Positions 8,203 to 17,207 of a stretch of 64,000 bases of DNA are shown in pieces; the stretch's first letter is position 1, and each line of letters starts with the position of its first letter. The DNA lies in the NCBI RefSeq assembly GCF_026072915.1, contig NZ_AP025943.1:372001-436000 (forward strand). Reading direction: 5' to 3'. The translations under genes and the position numbers were made by a program. The stretch is from Akkermansia biwaensis. Lineage in GTDB: Bacteria > Verrucomicrobiota > Verrucomicrobiia > Verrucomicrobiales > Akkermansiaceae. The notes below the pieces were generated by a model. The model was not told the origin of the DNA, did not search any database, and saw only the letters and a program-made list of their open reading frames with translations.

Positions 8203-9132
8203 CTAAATGTCAAACAATGATGATACGGATTCTCCGTCATGAATGCGTTGCACGGCGTGGCCCAGCAGATCGCCCACGCTCACGCAGTCCACCTTGGGGC
8301 CGTGGGCCATGGGAACGGTGTCGGAGGTGAGCACGCGTTCGATGGAGGAGCCGGAAATGCGGTCGCGGGCCATATCCCCCAGAACGCCATGGGATACGCA
8401 GGCAAACACGCGCTGGGCTCCGCGCTCCTTCAGGATGTTGGCAGCGGCGCACAGGGTGCCTGCCGTTTCCGTCATGTCGTCAATCAGGACGACGTCCCGC
8501 CCTTCCACCTCGCCGATCACGTTCATGGCTTCCACATGCGTGGCGTTGAAGCGGTGCTTGGCGACGATGGCCAGTTCCGCGCCCAGGGCGTCGGAATACG
8601 CGCGGGCCATTTTCACGCCGCCAACGTCCGGGGAAACGACGACGAGATTGTTGAGGTCCTTTACATAGTGTTCGCGCAAGTGGCGGATCAGCACGGGGGC
8701 GGCATACAGATGGTCCACGGGAATGTCGAAGAAGCCCTGGATCTGGGCCGCATGCAGGTCCATGGTCAGCACGCGGTCCACTCCGGCGGCGGTCAGCAGG
8801 TTGGCCACCAGCTTGGCGGTGATGGGAACGCGGGGCTGGTCCTTGCGGTCCTGGCGGGCATACCCGAAGAAGGGGATCACGGCCGTGATGCGTCCGGCGC
8901 TGGCGCGGCGGGCGGCATCCACCATCACGCACAATTCCATGATATTATGGTTGGTAGGTGGGCAGGTGGGCTGAATGAGGAAAACATCCCTGCCGCGAAT
9001 GTTTTCATTTATCTTTACAAAACTTTCTCCATCGGGGAAAGTGTTCACCGTGACGTCCGTCAACTGAATGCCTACGCTTTGCGCAATGCGCTCCGCAAGT
9101 TCTCTGTGTGCTGTACCGCTGATAATCTTCAT
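8203..9132 (-). CDS. prs: Ribose-phosphate pyrophosphokinase
   Basis: A 309-residue enzyme that makes PRPP from ribose 5-phosphate and ATP for nucleotide, histidine and tryptophan synthesis. The start at MKIISGTAHRELAERIA matches the family; a longer frame upstream is unsupported. Seen motifs are FPDGESFVKI, the PPi loop MDLHAAQIQGFFDIPVDHL, SPDVGG, and the PRPP-binding loop VVLIDDMTETAGT, where Thr-Glu replaces the more usual Ile-Asp. It is divergent from the exosortase gene. Confidence 0.96.
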   Translation of the reverse strand: MKIISGTAHRELAERIAQSVGIQLTDVTVNTFPDGESFVKINENIRGRDVFLIQPTCPPTNHNIMELCVMVDAARRASAGRITAVIPFFGYARQDRKDQPRVPITAKLVANLLTAAGVDRVLTMDLHAAQIQGFFDIPVDHLYAAPVLIRHLREHYVKDLNNLVVVSPDVGGVKMARAYSDALGAELAIVAKHRFNATHVEAMNVIGEVEGRDVVLIDDMTETAGTLCAAANILKERGAQRVFACVSHGVLGDMARDRISGSSIERVLTSDTVPMAHGPKVDCVSVGDLLGHAVQRIHDGESVSSLFDI

Positions 9133-9214
9133 ACCGGAAACTGAAAAGCGGACGCATTCTGAACACAGGACCGGATAATCGCAATACTTAATTCTCACAA
9201 TTTGATTTTTCTGC

Positions 9215-10165
9215 ATGATGGATTCCTCCAACCCCGCCGCGCATGAGAAATTTCTGACCGCCCCCATGCTCGCCGCCCTTGTTTCGGGCGGCCTGCTCCT
9301 CGCGTGGCCCTACCTGGCCATTGCCGAATTCGGCCCCGGCGGCAGCCAGAACGGCTTCCAGTGGCTTTTTTCCGCATGGAACCCGGAGACGGATTATGAA
9401 CACGGCTGGCTGGTGATCCCCATCATCGCCTTCATGCTGTACCATGCCAGGCACTGCATCATCCGCGCGCCCAAACGCATCGACTGGCGCGGGCTGCTGC
9501 TGTTTGTCCCGGCCTGCATCCTGCTGATGCTTTCCTTCCGCGTAGGCCAGCCCCGCGTGGCCATGGGCGCCCTGCCCCTGATCCTGCTGGGAGGCGCCTG
9601 GTACCTAGCCGGACCCCAGACGGCCAGGATATGCGCCTTCCCGTTGCTCTTTTTCTGGCTGTGCATTCCGCTGCCTTCCTTCCAGCAAGCCACGGTAGAG
9701 CTGCAAATCATCGCTACGCAGTTCGGCCACCTGGGCGGCAGCCTTTTCGGGGTGGACACCTACCTCCAGGGCACCAACATCCGTTCCACGGAAGGGCACT
9801 GGGACGCGTTCAACATAGCCGGCGGATGCAGCGGCATGCGCTCCCTGATGGCCCTGATCATGCTTTCCGCCGCATGGGCCTATCTTTCAGACTTGAAGTT
9901 CTGGAAAAAGTGCGTGCTTTTTCTCAGCGCTATTCCTCTGGCGGTGATCGGCAACGGCGTGCGCATCGCCAGCATCGTGGTGATGGCGGAATACGGAGAC
10001 GCCCGGTTTGCGGCCAAAACCTGGCACGACTGGTCGGGCCTGCTTTTCTTTTTCCCCATCTGCCTGCTGGGGCTGGCCTGCGTCCATTCCCTGCTGGCCG
10101 GGGAAATGATCTGGAACCCATTCCGCCGTAAAAAGGTAGTCGTCAAAATGAACAAGGCCCAATAA
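9215..10165 (+). CDS. Exosortase (PEP-CTERM sorting transpeptidase)
   Basis: A 316-residue polytopic inner-membrane protein with about eight hydrophobic segments. Exosortases cleave the C-terminal PEP-CTERM signal of exported proteins. The proposed catalytic residues are all visible: Cys205 in GGCSGMRS, Arg250 in GNGVRIAS and His271 in TWHDWSG. Two ATGs stand side by side (9215, 9218). The partner at 10182 follows after 16 bp, and a probable substrate with a VPEP tail lies at 27754-28788. The exact xrt subclass cannot be set by eye. Confidence 0.92.
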   Translation: MMDSSNPAAHEKFLTAPMLAALVSGGLLLAWPYLAIAEFGPGGSQNGFQWLFSAWNPETDYEHGWLVIPIIAFMLYHARHCIIRAPKRIDWRGLLLFVPACILLMLSFRVGQPRVAMGALPLILLGGAWYLAGPQTARICAFPLLFFWLCIPLPSFQQATVELQIIATQFGHLGGSLFGVDTYLQGTNIRSTEGHWDAFNIAGGCSGMRSLMALIMLSAAWAYLSDLKFWKKCVLFLSAIPLAVIGNGVRIASIVVMAEYGDARFAAKTWHDWSGLLFFFPICLLGLACVHSLLAGEMIWNPFRRKKVVVKMNKAQ

Positions 10166-10181
10166 GCGTTTTCCCCGCGTC

Positions 10182-10904
10182 ATGAAATACCAAACGCTCA
10201 ACATCCTGCTTCTTCCCTTTCTGCTGGCCGCCATGCTCGCCGGCATTTACCTGATGCCCCGGAAGGGGGAGGTTTTCGACTCCTCCATCAGCATGGAACT
10301 GCCCACGGGACTGAATCCGGACGGCTGGCACGGCACGCGCCGCCAGGAGTCGGAAGAGGAGCGCAGTATCCTTGCCGCGGATACGGAGTTTTCCAAGGCG
10401 GACTACCTCCAGCAGCTGCCCATCAGCGTCGCGGCTCCGGAAAAGGCTCCGGCCCTGTGCCGGGTTTCCATCGTCAAGTCCGGGCATGACCTGAACAATT
10501 CCATCCACCGCCCGGAACGCTGCCTTCCGGCGCAGGGACATTTCAACCTGACGGGAAGCACGGTGCAAGTTCCCGTGGAAGGCCGCGGCATGATCGCCAT
10601 GACCAAGCTCAAGTCCCAGCAGAACATGACGCCGGGCCAGGCGAAGCCCACCATCCTGGACAGCATGCATTATTACGTTTTCATCGGCCACGGGCACATG
10701 ACGGAAGACCACCTGAAACGCACCATGACAGACATGAAAGACAGGGTGCTTTATGGCATGGACCAGCGCTGGTCCTATTTCCAGGTGTCCACCGCTTACG
10801 GCGACCTGGTCAACCTGCCGGAAGAGGATGCCCGGAAACAGACGGAACGCCTGATCAGCCAGCTTCTTTCCAAACTGGTGCAGTGGGACGAACTGGGCCG
10901 GTAG
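10182..10904 (+). CDS. Exosortase-associated EpsI/DUF3485-family protein
   Basis: A 240-residue protein with one N-terminal membrane anchor (LLPFLLAAMLAGIYLM), then a periplasmic domain. The block NSIHRPERCLPAQGH matches the conserved NxHRPExCxPAxG element of EpsI/exosortase C-terminal-like proteins, in which a Cys is retained. Such proteins accompany exosortases, often as fusions; here they are two genes 16 bp apart, so one operon. It probably aids substrate processing or polysaccharide-linked export, but the biochemical role in the family is not settled. Confidence 0.82.
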   Translation: MKYQTLNILLLPFLLAAMLAGIYLMPRKGEVFDSSISMELPTGLNPDGWHGTRRQESEEERSILAADTEFSKADYLQQLPISVAAPEKAPALCRVSIVKSGHDLNNSIHRPERCLPAQGHFNLTGSTVQVPVEGRGMIAMTKLKSQQNMTPGQAKPTILDSMHYYVFIGHGHMTEDHLKRTMTDMKDRVLYGMDQRWSYFQVSTAYGDLVNLPEEDARKQTERLISQLLSKLVQWDELGR

Positions 10905-10923
10905 AAACCCGCGTTCCGGAAGG

Positions 10924-11592
10924 TCAGCGGCCCAGCGCGCCTCTCAGCCAGAAGGCGGCTTCTTCATACAGGCTGCGCTCCTCTTCGGACGGGGATTCGT
11001 ACAGCATGGGGCCCGGCCTGCGGTGGCAGTAGGGATGGCCTGCACGATCCTCGCGAAAGCCTGAAAAGGAAAGATTCACGTCCGCCCCGCTGCAATGGCC
11101 CCACCGTCCTCCCATTCTGGGAACGGCATCCATGAAGCCTCCGCCTTCACCCAGATAGGAGTTGCCCCACCAGTCCACGGATTCCGGACGGCTGTTTTTC
11201 TGCCGCCGCGCTACGGCGTCAATGGTCAGCAGGCAGAGAGGGGCGGGACACGGCGCCTGCCGCCTGGCGACTTCCACGGCGCAGGAGCCGCCGTAACTGT
11301 GGCCTATCAGCACCATGGGCACGTCCGGCAGTTCCCGGCGCATCCGTTCCAGGTCTTCCGCAATCCGGTCGCACCTGTCCCGAAATACGCCCAACCCGCC
11401 GCCGTCCCAGTGGTAATAGGCCGTGGCATGAGCCGCACCGGGCAGAAAACCAGGGAAGGCCGCCTCCAGCCGGCTCAGGCAGCCCAGCATCACGTCCCCG
11501 AATCCCCCGATGAATACGGCCAGGTAATCCGGCGTCCGGCCGCCGGAACCCAAGTTCAAGGTCCTTTGGAAATGCATGACGGCCCCCATCAT
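10924..11592 (-). CDS. Alpha/beta-hydrolase-fold protein
   Basis: A 222-residue protein without an obvious signal peptide. The nucleophile elbow VLIGHSYGGSCAVEVARR, with Ser in GHSYG near residue 93, marks an alpha/beta hydrolase. A later HPYCHRRPG stretch could supply the catalytic His, and LTIDAV the strand before the acid. The start may be any of the Met codons 1, 2 or 6. It is convergent with the exosortase operon and divergent from the gene at 11643. Substrate unknown; lipase or thioesterase are possible. Confidence 0.65.
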   Translation of the reverse strand: MMGAVMHFQRTLNLGSGGRTPDYLAVFIGGFGDVMLGCLSRLEAAFPGFLPGAAHATAYYHWDGGGLGVFRDRCDRIAEDLERMRRELPDVPMVLIGHSYGGSCAVEVARRQAPCPAPLCLLTIDAVARRQKNSRPESVDWWGNSYLGEGGGFMDAVPRMGGRWGHCSGADVNLSFSGFREDRAGHPYCHRRPGPMLYESPSEEERSLYEEAAFWLRGALGR

Positions 11593-11642
11593 GAAGAATT
11601 CGCGTCAATATCCAAGCCCATAAGACGATCTGGCTTGATAAA

Positions 11643-12254
11643 ATGGCCAAACTGTCCAAAGGTGATGATATGCAAGCAATCATTCATCAATGGGCTTTCA
11701 ACGGGAGCTTTGACCAGCTCGCCTCCCTGCCCCGGCAGGAACTCGTCAATGACTGGTTCGGCTACGATGTGGAGCCAAGCGCGGAATTCGCCTTTGCCAC
11801 GGACGGCCAGTACCTCTGGTTTCTGGCCGCCCGCAACAGGGAAGCCACCGTGCATCCGGACGCCCGGCCCGGCCAGTTTCAGCCGGAATTGTGGCGGTAT
11901 GACCTGGCCGAATGGTTCCTTGCCTCCGGCGAGGGGACCAATTACTGGGAATTCAACCTCGCCCCCAACGGCGCGTGGTGGGCCTGCGCCTTTACCGATG
12001 TGCGCCGCGCGAATGAAGATATTCCCGCCCCGCTGGCCGTGGATACCGAATGCATTCTGACGGACGAAGGCTGGTGCGCCATGGCGAGAATTCCGCTGAA
12101 TGAATTGCGGGGCGTGGACATCCGGGACTGCAAGCTGGCGGCTACGTTCATTCTGGAGACCCCGGACCAGATTTTCCTGACCACCGCAGACGATCTTTCC
12201 GGAGAACCTGATTTCCACCGCCCGGACTGCTTCTCCACGCCCATTCTGAAATAG
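11643..12254 (+). CDS. CBM9/DOMON-like beta-sandwich protein
   Basis: About 203 residues (or 194 from the ATG at 11670). No signal peptide is seen. The pattern of a short N-terminal strand, LWFLAARNREATVHPDARPG, then YWEFNLAPNGAWWACAFTD and GWCAMARIPLNEL, resembles the carbohydrate-binding family 9-like/DOMON group. In those proteins W-E-F-N-L-A-P-N-G-A-W-W is typical. It is followed after 3 bp by the GlcD-type flavoprotein, suggesting an operon. Assignment to a ligand is not possible. Confidence 0.6.
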   Translation: MAKLSKGDDMQAIIHQWAFNGSFDQLASLPRQELVNDWFGYDVEPSAEFAFATDGQYLWFLAARNREATVHPDARPGQFQPELWRYDLAEWFLASGEGTNYWEFNLAPNGAWWACAFTDVRRANEDIPAPLAVDTECILTDEGWCAMARIPLNELRGVDIRDCKLAATFILETPDQIFLTTADDLSGEPDFHRPDCFSTPILK

Positions 12255-12257
12255 TCC

Positions 12258-13634
12258 ATGTCTTTGGAAGAGGACATTTCCCGCATTCTGGGCCGCGGAA
12301 AAACCTCCGCGGACCCGGAAGTCCTGGCTCTTCACGCCGGGGACAAATGGTACGCGTCCGTGCTGCCGGAACTGGTCGTTTTCCCGGAAAGCACGGAAGA
12401 CGTCTCCCTGCTGATGCGCTATGCCTCCTCCATGAACATTCCGGTCACGGCGCGCGGCGGGGGCGTGGGCTACGTGGGCGGGTGCGTGCCCGTGCGCGGC
12501 GGCATCAGCCTGTCGCTGGAACGGATGAACCGCATTCTGGAAATAGCTCCGGAAGACGGCGTGGCCGTGGTGGAGCCCGGCGTGATCACGGCGGACCTCC
12601 AGCGCGAAGTCCGCGCCCTGGGCTGGTTTTACCCGCCGGACCCGGCTTCCAGAAAGGAATGCAGCATCGGCGGCAACATAGCCACCAACGCGGGAGGCCC
12701 CCGGTGCCTGAAATACGGAGTCACCAAAGCCTACGTGCTGGGGCTCACCGTGGTGCTTGCCAGCGGAGAAGTGGTGGAATGCGGGGGACGCACCCATAAG
12801 AACAAGACGGGCTTCGACCTCGGCGACCTTTTCATCGGCTCGGAAGGGATGCTGGGCATCATCACCCGTGCCGTCCTGAGAATCATTCCCCATCCGGAAG
12901 CCTTCAGCGCGCTGAGCGTCAGCTTTCCCGAATTTCCGCTGGCCGCCGCCGCCGTACAGCGGATACTGGCCGGCGGCCATCTCCCTTCCGCGCTGGAGAT
13001 CACGGACAGCTTCACCCTCCAGGCCGCGCGGGCCTATCTGGGGGAGAGTTCCCTCCCCTCCGGCAGCCGCGGGCACCTGATCGTGGAAGTGGACGGCAGG
13101 CGGGCCGCCGTGAAGGAAGAACTGGATTCCCTGTGCGCCCTGCTGGAAGAATGCGGCGCCACGGATATTCTGAGGGCCGATACGGAAGAGGAGGCGGAAG
13201 CCGTCTGGCAGCTCCGCAGGGAGTTTTCCTACAGCCTGAAAGCCACCGGCATGACCAAGCTCAACGAGGATATCGTCATTCCCAGGTCCCGCCTGGTGGA
13301 GCTGGTGGAGTTCTGCGAGGCCATGCACCGGGAAACGGGGCTGGACATCGCCTGTTTCGGCCATTCCGGGGACGGCAATATCCATACCAATATCATGGTG
13401 GACGATTACGCGGACCCGGAAAAAAAGGCCTTGGCGGACGCCTGCGTGGACAGGCTGTTCCACTGGGTGCTGGCCTGCGGAGGCTCCATCACCGGAGAAC
13501 ACGGCATCGGCCTGGCGAAAGCCAAATGGTTCCGGGAAGCCGTGGGGGAAGGCGCCTTCCACCTGCACGAACTCGTCAAAACCGCCCTGGACCCGGGAAA
13601 TTTGCTCAATCCGGGAAAAATGGGACTTCCGTAG
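12258..13634 (+). CDS. glcD: FAD-linked oxidase, glycolate/D-lactate dehydrogenase type (GlcD-like)
   Basis: A 458-residue flavoprotein of the VAO/PCMH family, oxidising 2-hydroxy acids such as glycolate or D-lactate. The N-terminal FAD domain has VTARGGGVGYVGGC and the pyrophosphate-binding SIGGNIATNAGGPRCLKYG. The C-terminal cap has FGHSGDGNIHTNIM and ITGEHGIGLAKAKW, then the closing LDPGNLLNPGKM. No GlcE or GlcF partner is next to it, so the specific substrate is open (D-lactate dehydrogenase is equally possible). Start ATG at 12258, 3 bp after the previous gene. Confidence 0.88.
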   Translation: MSLEEDISRILGRGKTSADPEVLALHAGDKWYASVLPELVVFPESTEDVSLLMRYASSMNIPVTARGGGVGYVGGCVPVRGGISLSLERMNRILEIAPEDGVAVVEPGVITADLQREVRALGWFYPPDPASRKECSIGGNIATNAGGPRCLKYGVTKAYVLGLTVVLASGEVVECGGRTHKNKTGFDLGDLFIGSEGMLGIITRAVLRIIPHPEAFSALSVSFPEFPLAAAAVQRILAGGHLPSALEITDSFTLQAARAYLGESSLPSGSRGHLIVEVDGRRAAVKEELDSLCALLEECGATDILRADTEEEAEAVWQLRREFSYSLKATGMTKLNEDIVIPRSRLVELVEFCEAMHRETGLDIACFGHSGDGNIHTNIMVDDYADPEKKALADACVDRLFHWVLACGGSITGEHGIGLAKAKWFREAVGEGAFHLHELVKTALDPGNLLNPGKMGLP

Positions 13635-13650
13635 CGTAAATTATTCTTCC

Positions 13651-14973
13651 ATGACGGCCCCGGACGGGGCATCATGGCCCCAGCACTTCATGAACAGTCC
13701 GCACAAGTCCATACTAGCCTACCTTTTCGATCACTTTCCGGCAGCGGATGCCATCTTGGTATTCATGCTGGACCATCCCCTGGCCTGGTTCACGCCCAAG
13801 TGGCGCAGGAAGGGCCGCATGGCCCTGAAAGCGGTGCGCCGCTACATCAATTACAACCGCGACATCCTGCCGCCCGAACGCCTGGCGGAATTCCAGGAAA
13901 ACCGGGATTTGCTGAAAACCGCCCTGTTGCGCGGAGACAGGGCGCAAACGGAGTCCGTCACCGCCAAACTGGAATCCACCTTGGAGTCCATTCCCGGCGC
14001 GCTGCCCTCCGGCTTGGCGGAGAACGTGGAAGTCCTGTTCGTGATTCTGGCCATTTTCCTGGGTCTGCGCTGCTATGTGGTCCAGCCCTTCCGCATTCCG
14101 ACCGGCTCCATGCAGCCTTCCCTGAACGGCATCCGCGCCATTCCTCAGGAGGGTATCCCCTCCCTGATGAAGAAAATAGGGGACATGGTTCTTTACGGCG
14201 GCTCCTATGTCCATGAAACGGCCCAGAAGGAAAAGAAGATTGTCCGCTTCGTGCCCGGCACCAAGTATCTTTTGCTGACCGTCACCAACGTGCAGTTCGA
14301 CGACGGCTCCACGCTGGAAATCCCGGCGGCGGAGGCGGAAACGCGCCGCTACTTCCTCAACCAGGAGCCCCGGTTCGAGGCCGAACGCAACACCCCCTTC
14401 AGAACCTACCTGCCGGGAGACACCATCGTCAACGCCCGGTTTGACGCCGGAGACCTGATTCTGGTGAACAAGATGGCCTACCATTTCCGCAAGCCGGAGC
14501 GCGGAGAGGTCTTCGTGTTCGACACGCGCGGCATTGAGGGCATCGCCAACAAGGGCAGCAGCACCGGACAGGAAGGAGGCACCCATTACGTGAAGCGTCT
14601 GTGCGGCGTTCCGGGAGATTCCCTGAGCATCAAGGACTCCCAATTGATCGTGAACGGAGAACCCGCCAAGGAATGGACCATTCAGCGGGTGGCCTCCGGC
14701 AAGCCTCCCTACCAGCCCTGCGGCTACGTGGCGCTCCCCGCCCCGCTGAGCCTGCTGGACGGCAGGGCCTATATTACGGAAGGAACCACCGTGCACCTGT
14801 CCAAGGACAAGAACCGCCCCTATCTGCGGGAATACGTGGCGCTGGGGGACAATTCCACCCGTGAAAATTCCTTCGACTCCCGCTACTGGGGGCCCGTGCA
14901 TCAATACAACATCGTAGGCCCCGCCAGTTTCTGCCTGTGGCCCTTTACCTCCCACTGGGGACTCATTCCCTGA
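13651..14973 (+). CDS. lepB: Signal peptidase I with long N-terminal extension
   Basis: A 440-residue membrane serine protease that removes Sec/Tat signal peptides. Catalytic Ser153 lies in IPTGSMQPSL just after a hydrophobic segment (VLFVILAIFLGLRCYVV), and Lys315 in THYVKRLCGVPGD. The late YVALGDNSTRENSFDSRYWG box E is intact. Compared with the usual 250-320 residues it has about 130 extra N-terminal residues, including a probable amphipathic or coiled region (YNRDILPPERLAEFQENRD). An alternative start is 13690. Confidence 0.94.
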   Translation: MTAPDGASWPQHFMNSPHKSILAYLFDHFPAADAILVFMLDHPLAWFTPKWRRKGRMALKAVRRYINYNRDILPPERLAEFQENRDLLKTALLRGDRAQTESVTAKLESTLESIPGALPSGLAENVEVLFVILAIFLGLRCYVVQPFRIPTGSMQPSLNGIRAIPQEGIPSLMKKIGDMVLYGGSYVHETAQKEKKIVRFVPGTKYLLLTVTNVQFDDGSTLEIPAAEAETRRYFLNQEPRFEAERNTPFRTYLPGDTIVNARFDAGDLILVNKMAYHFRKPERGEVFVFDTRGIEGIANKGSSTGQEGGTHYVKRLCGVPGDSLSIKDSQLIVNGEPAKEWTIQRVASGKPPYQPCGYVALPAPLSLLDGRAYITEGTTVHLSKDKNRPYLREYVALGDNSTRENSFDSRYWGPVHQYNIVGPASFCLWPFTSHWGLIP

Positions 14974-15014
14974 TCCCCGCCATGCGCCGCCAGGCAGTTT
15001 TTTCCCGTCAAGAC

Positions 15015-15935
15015 ATGACCCAAGCCCAGACCATCACCAGCAAGGCCAAATCCAACCTGGCCTTCGCTCTCATTGACCTTCCGGAAGAGGAACGCCGCCA
15101 CATGGCGGAATTCTACGCCTTCTGCCGCACCGTGGACGACATTGTGGACGAGCCCGGAATGACGCCCCAGGAACGCCACAACGCCCTCAACCGCTGGATC
15201 AAGGTCATCAACGGGGAACAGGGGCTGGAACTGTCGGAACTTGAAGAGGACATCGTGGCCCTGATCCAGGACCTGGATCTGGACACCACACCCATGCTCC
15301 ACCTGATCGAAGGCTGCCGTTCCGACATCAGCCAGCAGCAGCCCCTCACCCGTGACGAACTTCTGGACTATACGTACTGCGTGGCGTGCTGCGTAGGCCT
15401 GACATCCGCCCGCATCATGGGGGCAGGCGAGGAGTCCTACCCGTATGCGATTGCCCTGGGGCACGCGCTCCAGATGGTGAACATCATCCGGGACGTGGCG
15501 GAAGACTGCAACAGATCCAACCGCATTTACCTTCCCAAAGAGGACATGGAGCGCTTCGGCTATACCCTGGAGGATCTGCGCAACGGCGTGTATTCTCCGC
15601 AATTAAAGGAGTTGCTGCAATATGAGGCGGACCTGGCGGAACAGTTCTTCCGGGATGCGGAAGAGGAATACAACCGCCTCAGCCCGGAAGACAAGGCGGC
15701 CCTCGTCCCCGCTCAGGCCATGTCGCTCATCTACCACACCATTCTGGACAAGATGAAGGCGGGCGGCTTCCGCATCTTCGACATCCGCTACCGCGTCAAT
15801 ACCTTCCACAAGCTCTGGCTCCTATTCCGCACCAAGCTGGACATTGACCCGCAGTCCTACTACGACAAGTCCAAGGCTTATTACGACAAGCTGGTGGGCT
15901 TTCTGTCCCGGCCGATGAAAAAGGATGAAAAGTAA
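15015..15935 (+). CDS. Squalene/phytoene synthase family protein
   Basis: A 306-residue head-to-head prenyl synthase, joining two farnesyl or geranylgeranyl diphosphates toward squalene, hopanoids or carotenoids. The two Asp-rich substrate/Mg motifs are present: CRTVDDIVDE (Asp41-Asp45) and NIIRDVAEDCNRSNRIYLP. The start at MTQAQTITSK aligns with HpnD-like proteins; an ATG at 14982, 8 bp after lepB, is possible. No other hopanoid gene is adjacent, so squalene versus phytoene cannot be decided here. Confidence 0.88.
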   Translation: MTQAQTITSKAKSNLAFALIDLPEEERRHMAEFYAFCRTVDDIVDEPGMTPQERHNALNRWIKVINGEQGLELSELEEDIVALIQDLDLDTTPMLHLIEGCRSDISQQQPLTRDELLDYTYCVACCVGLTSARIMGAGEESYPYAIALGHALQMVNIIRDVAEDCNRSNRIYLPKEDMERFGYTLEDLRNGVYSPQLKELLQYEADLAEQFFRDAEEEYNRLSPEDKAALVPAQAMSLIYHTILDKMKAGGFRIFDIRYRVNTFHKLWLLFRTKLDIDPQSYYDKSKAYYDKLVGFLSRPMKKDEK

Positions 15936-16192
15936 GCGCGCCCGTTTTTCACGGACTTTTTTCCGGACATATCCCCGTTCAGATATGAGACCGCATTTTC
16001 CGGCGCCTGCGTCCAGCATCCGCCTCTGGTAAATGCCTGTACGGGGCTGTGCAAGACGGCAGGCCGCAGCCGGAAAAGGAGGTGAGTCTCCGTACGCGAT
16101 ACGGAAAAGAATTCCGTTTTATCCAGCCCTGATGCAGGTCAGGCTCAACAATTTTGCACGGTTTTTATGCCCCAAAGAGGGGAATACCCTGC

Positions 16193-17185
16193 CTAACGGT
16201 GCCGGGAAGCATGCACCGTCACGGAAACGCTGTCCGTGCGCGGCAGGATGAATTTGTGCAGCGTGACAACCACATGCCGCGCGCCGAATTGTTCCAGGCA
16301 GACGTTGCCGAGATCCTCCGCCAGCGTCTCCACCAGCTTGCGGGGATGCGCCAGGGCTTCCGCCCTCAGGGCCTGGGCGATGGAGTCGTAACAGACGGTC
16401 TTTGAAAAATCATCGTTCAATCCGGACAGGGCTTCATCCGGGTAAAAGGCAATGTCCGCCTTCAGCGTCTGCATGGAGGCGCGTTCCTCATCCGGCACGC
16501 CGATGAAGGTGTCCAGTTCCAGGCCGTGGATGTTGATGGAGTCCTGCGTGTCCGACGGCAGGGCGTAGCGGCGCATCAGGGTGCGCAGGACGAGCAGGTC
16601 CGGAACGATGATGTCCGGCTTTACGCGGGAAAGCTGGGCGGCGTCATTGTAGCCGGTCAGAACGGCAATGGACGTGATTCCGGCATGGTGGGCAGTCTCC
16701 ACGTCGTGCTGCATATCCCCGATGAAGGCGGTTTCATGAGCATGAAGGCCATGCTGACCCAGAAGGGTGTGGATGTGGGTGTCCTTGTGGCGAATGCCCG
16801 CATGAATGGCCTCAAAGTATTCCATCATTCCCAGTTCCCGGCACTGGATGTCGAATTCCTTGGCGTCCACGCTCGTCAGGATGAAGCAGCGTACGCCGCG
16901 CGCGCGGCAGAATTCCAGGAATTCCCGCGCGTGGGGGAGCACCTCCACCGTGGCGGTGGAAACGCGGAATGCGTAACGGAAATGGTCTTCCAGTTCGTTC
17001 AGGTCCGCCTGGGGCAGGACGCGCGCGTAATAGTCCGGATAGGGGAGCTGGAATTCCGCCCGGAATTCGTCCCTGTTCATGCAGGGCTTGCCGTACTGGG
17101 AAAAGACGTAGTTGGAGGCGTCCAGCGTCAGCGCCAGATCGTCCACCAGCGTGCCGGACCAATCGAAAATCAGATTCTTGAACAT
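16193..17185 (-). CDS. HAD-family phosphatase fused to dihydroneopterin aldolase (FolB) domain
   Basis: A 330-residue two-domain protein. Residues 1-210 are a HAD hydrolase: nucleophile Asp8 in FDWSGTL (the usual second Asp is Ser10), Lys134, and GDMQHD (157-161). Residues 215-326 are a FolB-type domain: NIHGLELDTFIGVPDEER, TVCYDSIAQAL with Tyr266, LVETLAEDL with Glu286, and LHKFILP with Lys311. The residues known to matter in dihydroneopterin aldolase are kept, so it probably acts in folate synthesis, where the HAD domain could remove phosphate from a pterin precursor (inference). It is last in the grpE-dnaJ-rsmE cluster, 22 bp after rsmE. Confidence 0.87.
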   Translation of the reverse strand: MFKNLIFDWSGTLVDDLALTLDASNYVFSQYGKPCMNRDEFRAEFQLPYPDYYARVLPQADLNELEDHFRYAFRVSTATVEVLPHAREFLEFCRARGVRCFILTSVDAKEFDIQCRELGMMEYFEAIHAGIRHKDTHIHTLLGQHGLHAHETAFIGDMQHDVETAHHAGITSIAVLTGYNDAAQLSRVKPDIIVPDLLVLRTLMRRYALPSDTQDSINIHGLELDTFIGVPDEERASMQTLKADIAFYPDEALSGLNDDFSKTVCYDSIAQALRAEALAHPRKLVETLAEDLGNVCLEQFGARHVVVTLHKFILPRTDSVSVTVHASRHR

Positions 17186-17207
17186 GGGAGTATGTGTAGG
17201 GGAAAAC

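Noticed and set aside
11589-13568. A 659-codon frame antisense to the carbohydrate-binding-like and GlcD-type genes
   Set aside because: It is His/Gly-rich without domain features, while the plus strand carries clear FAD-binding motifs.
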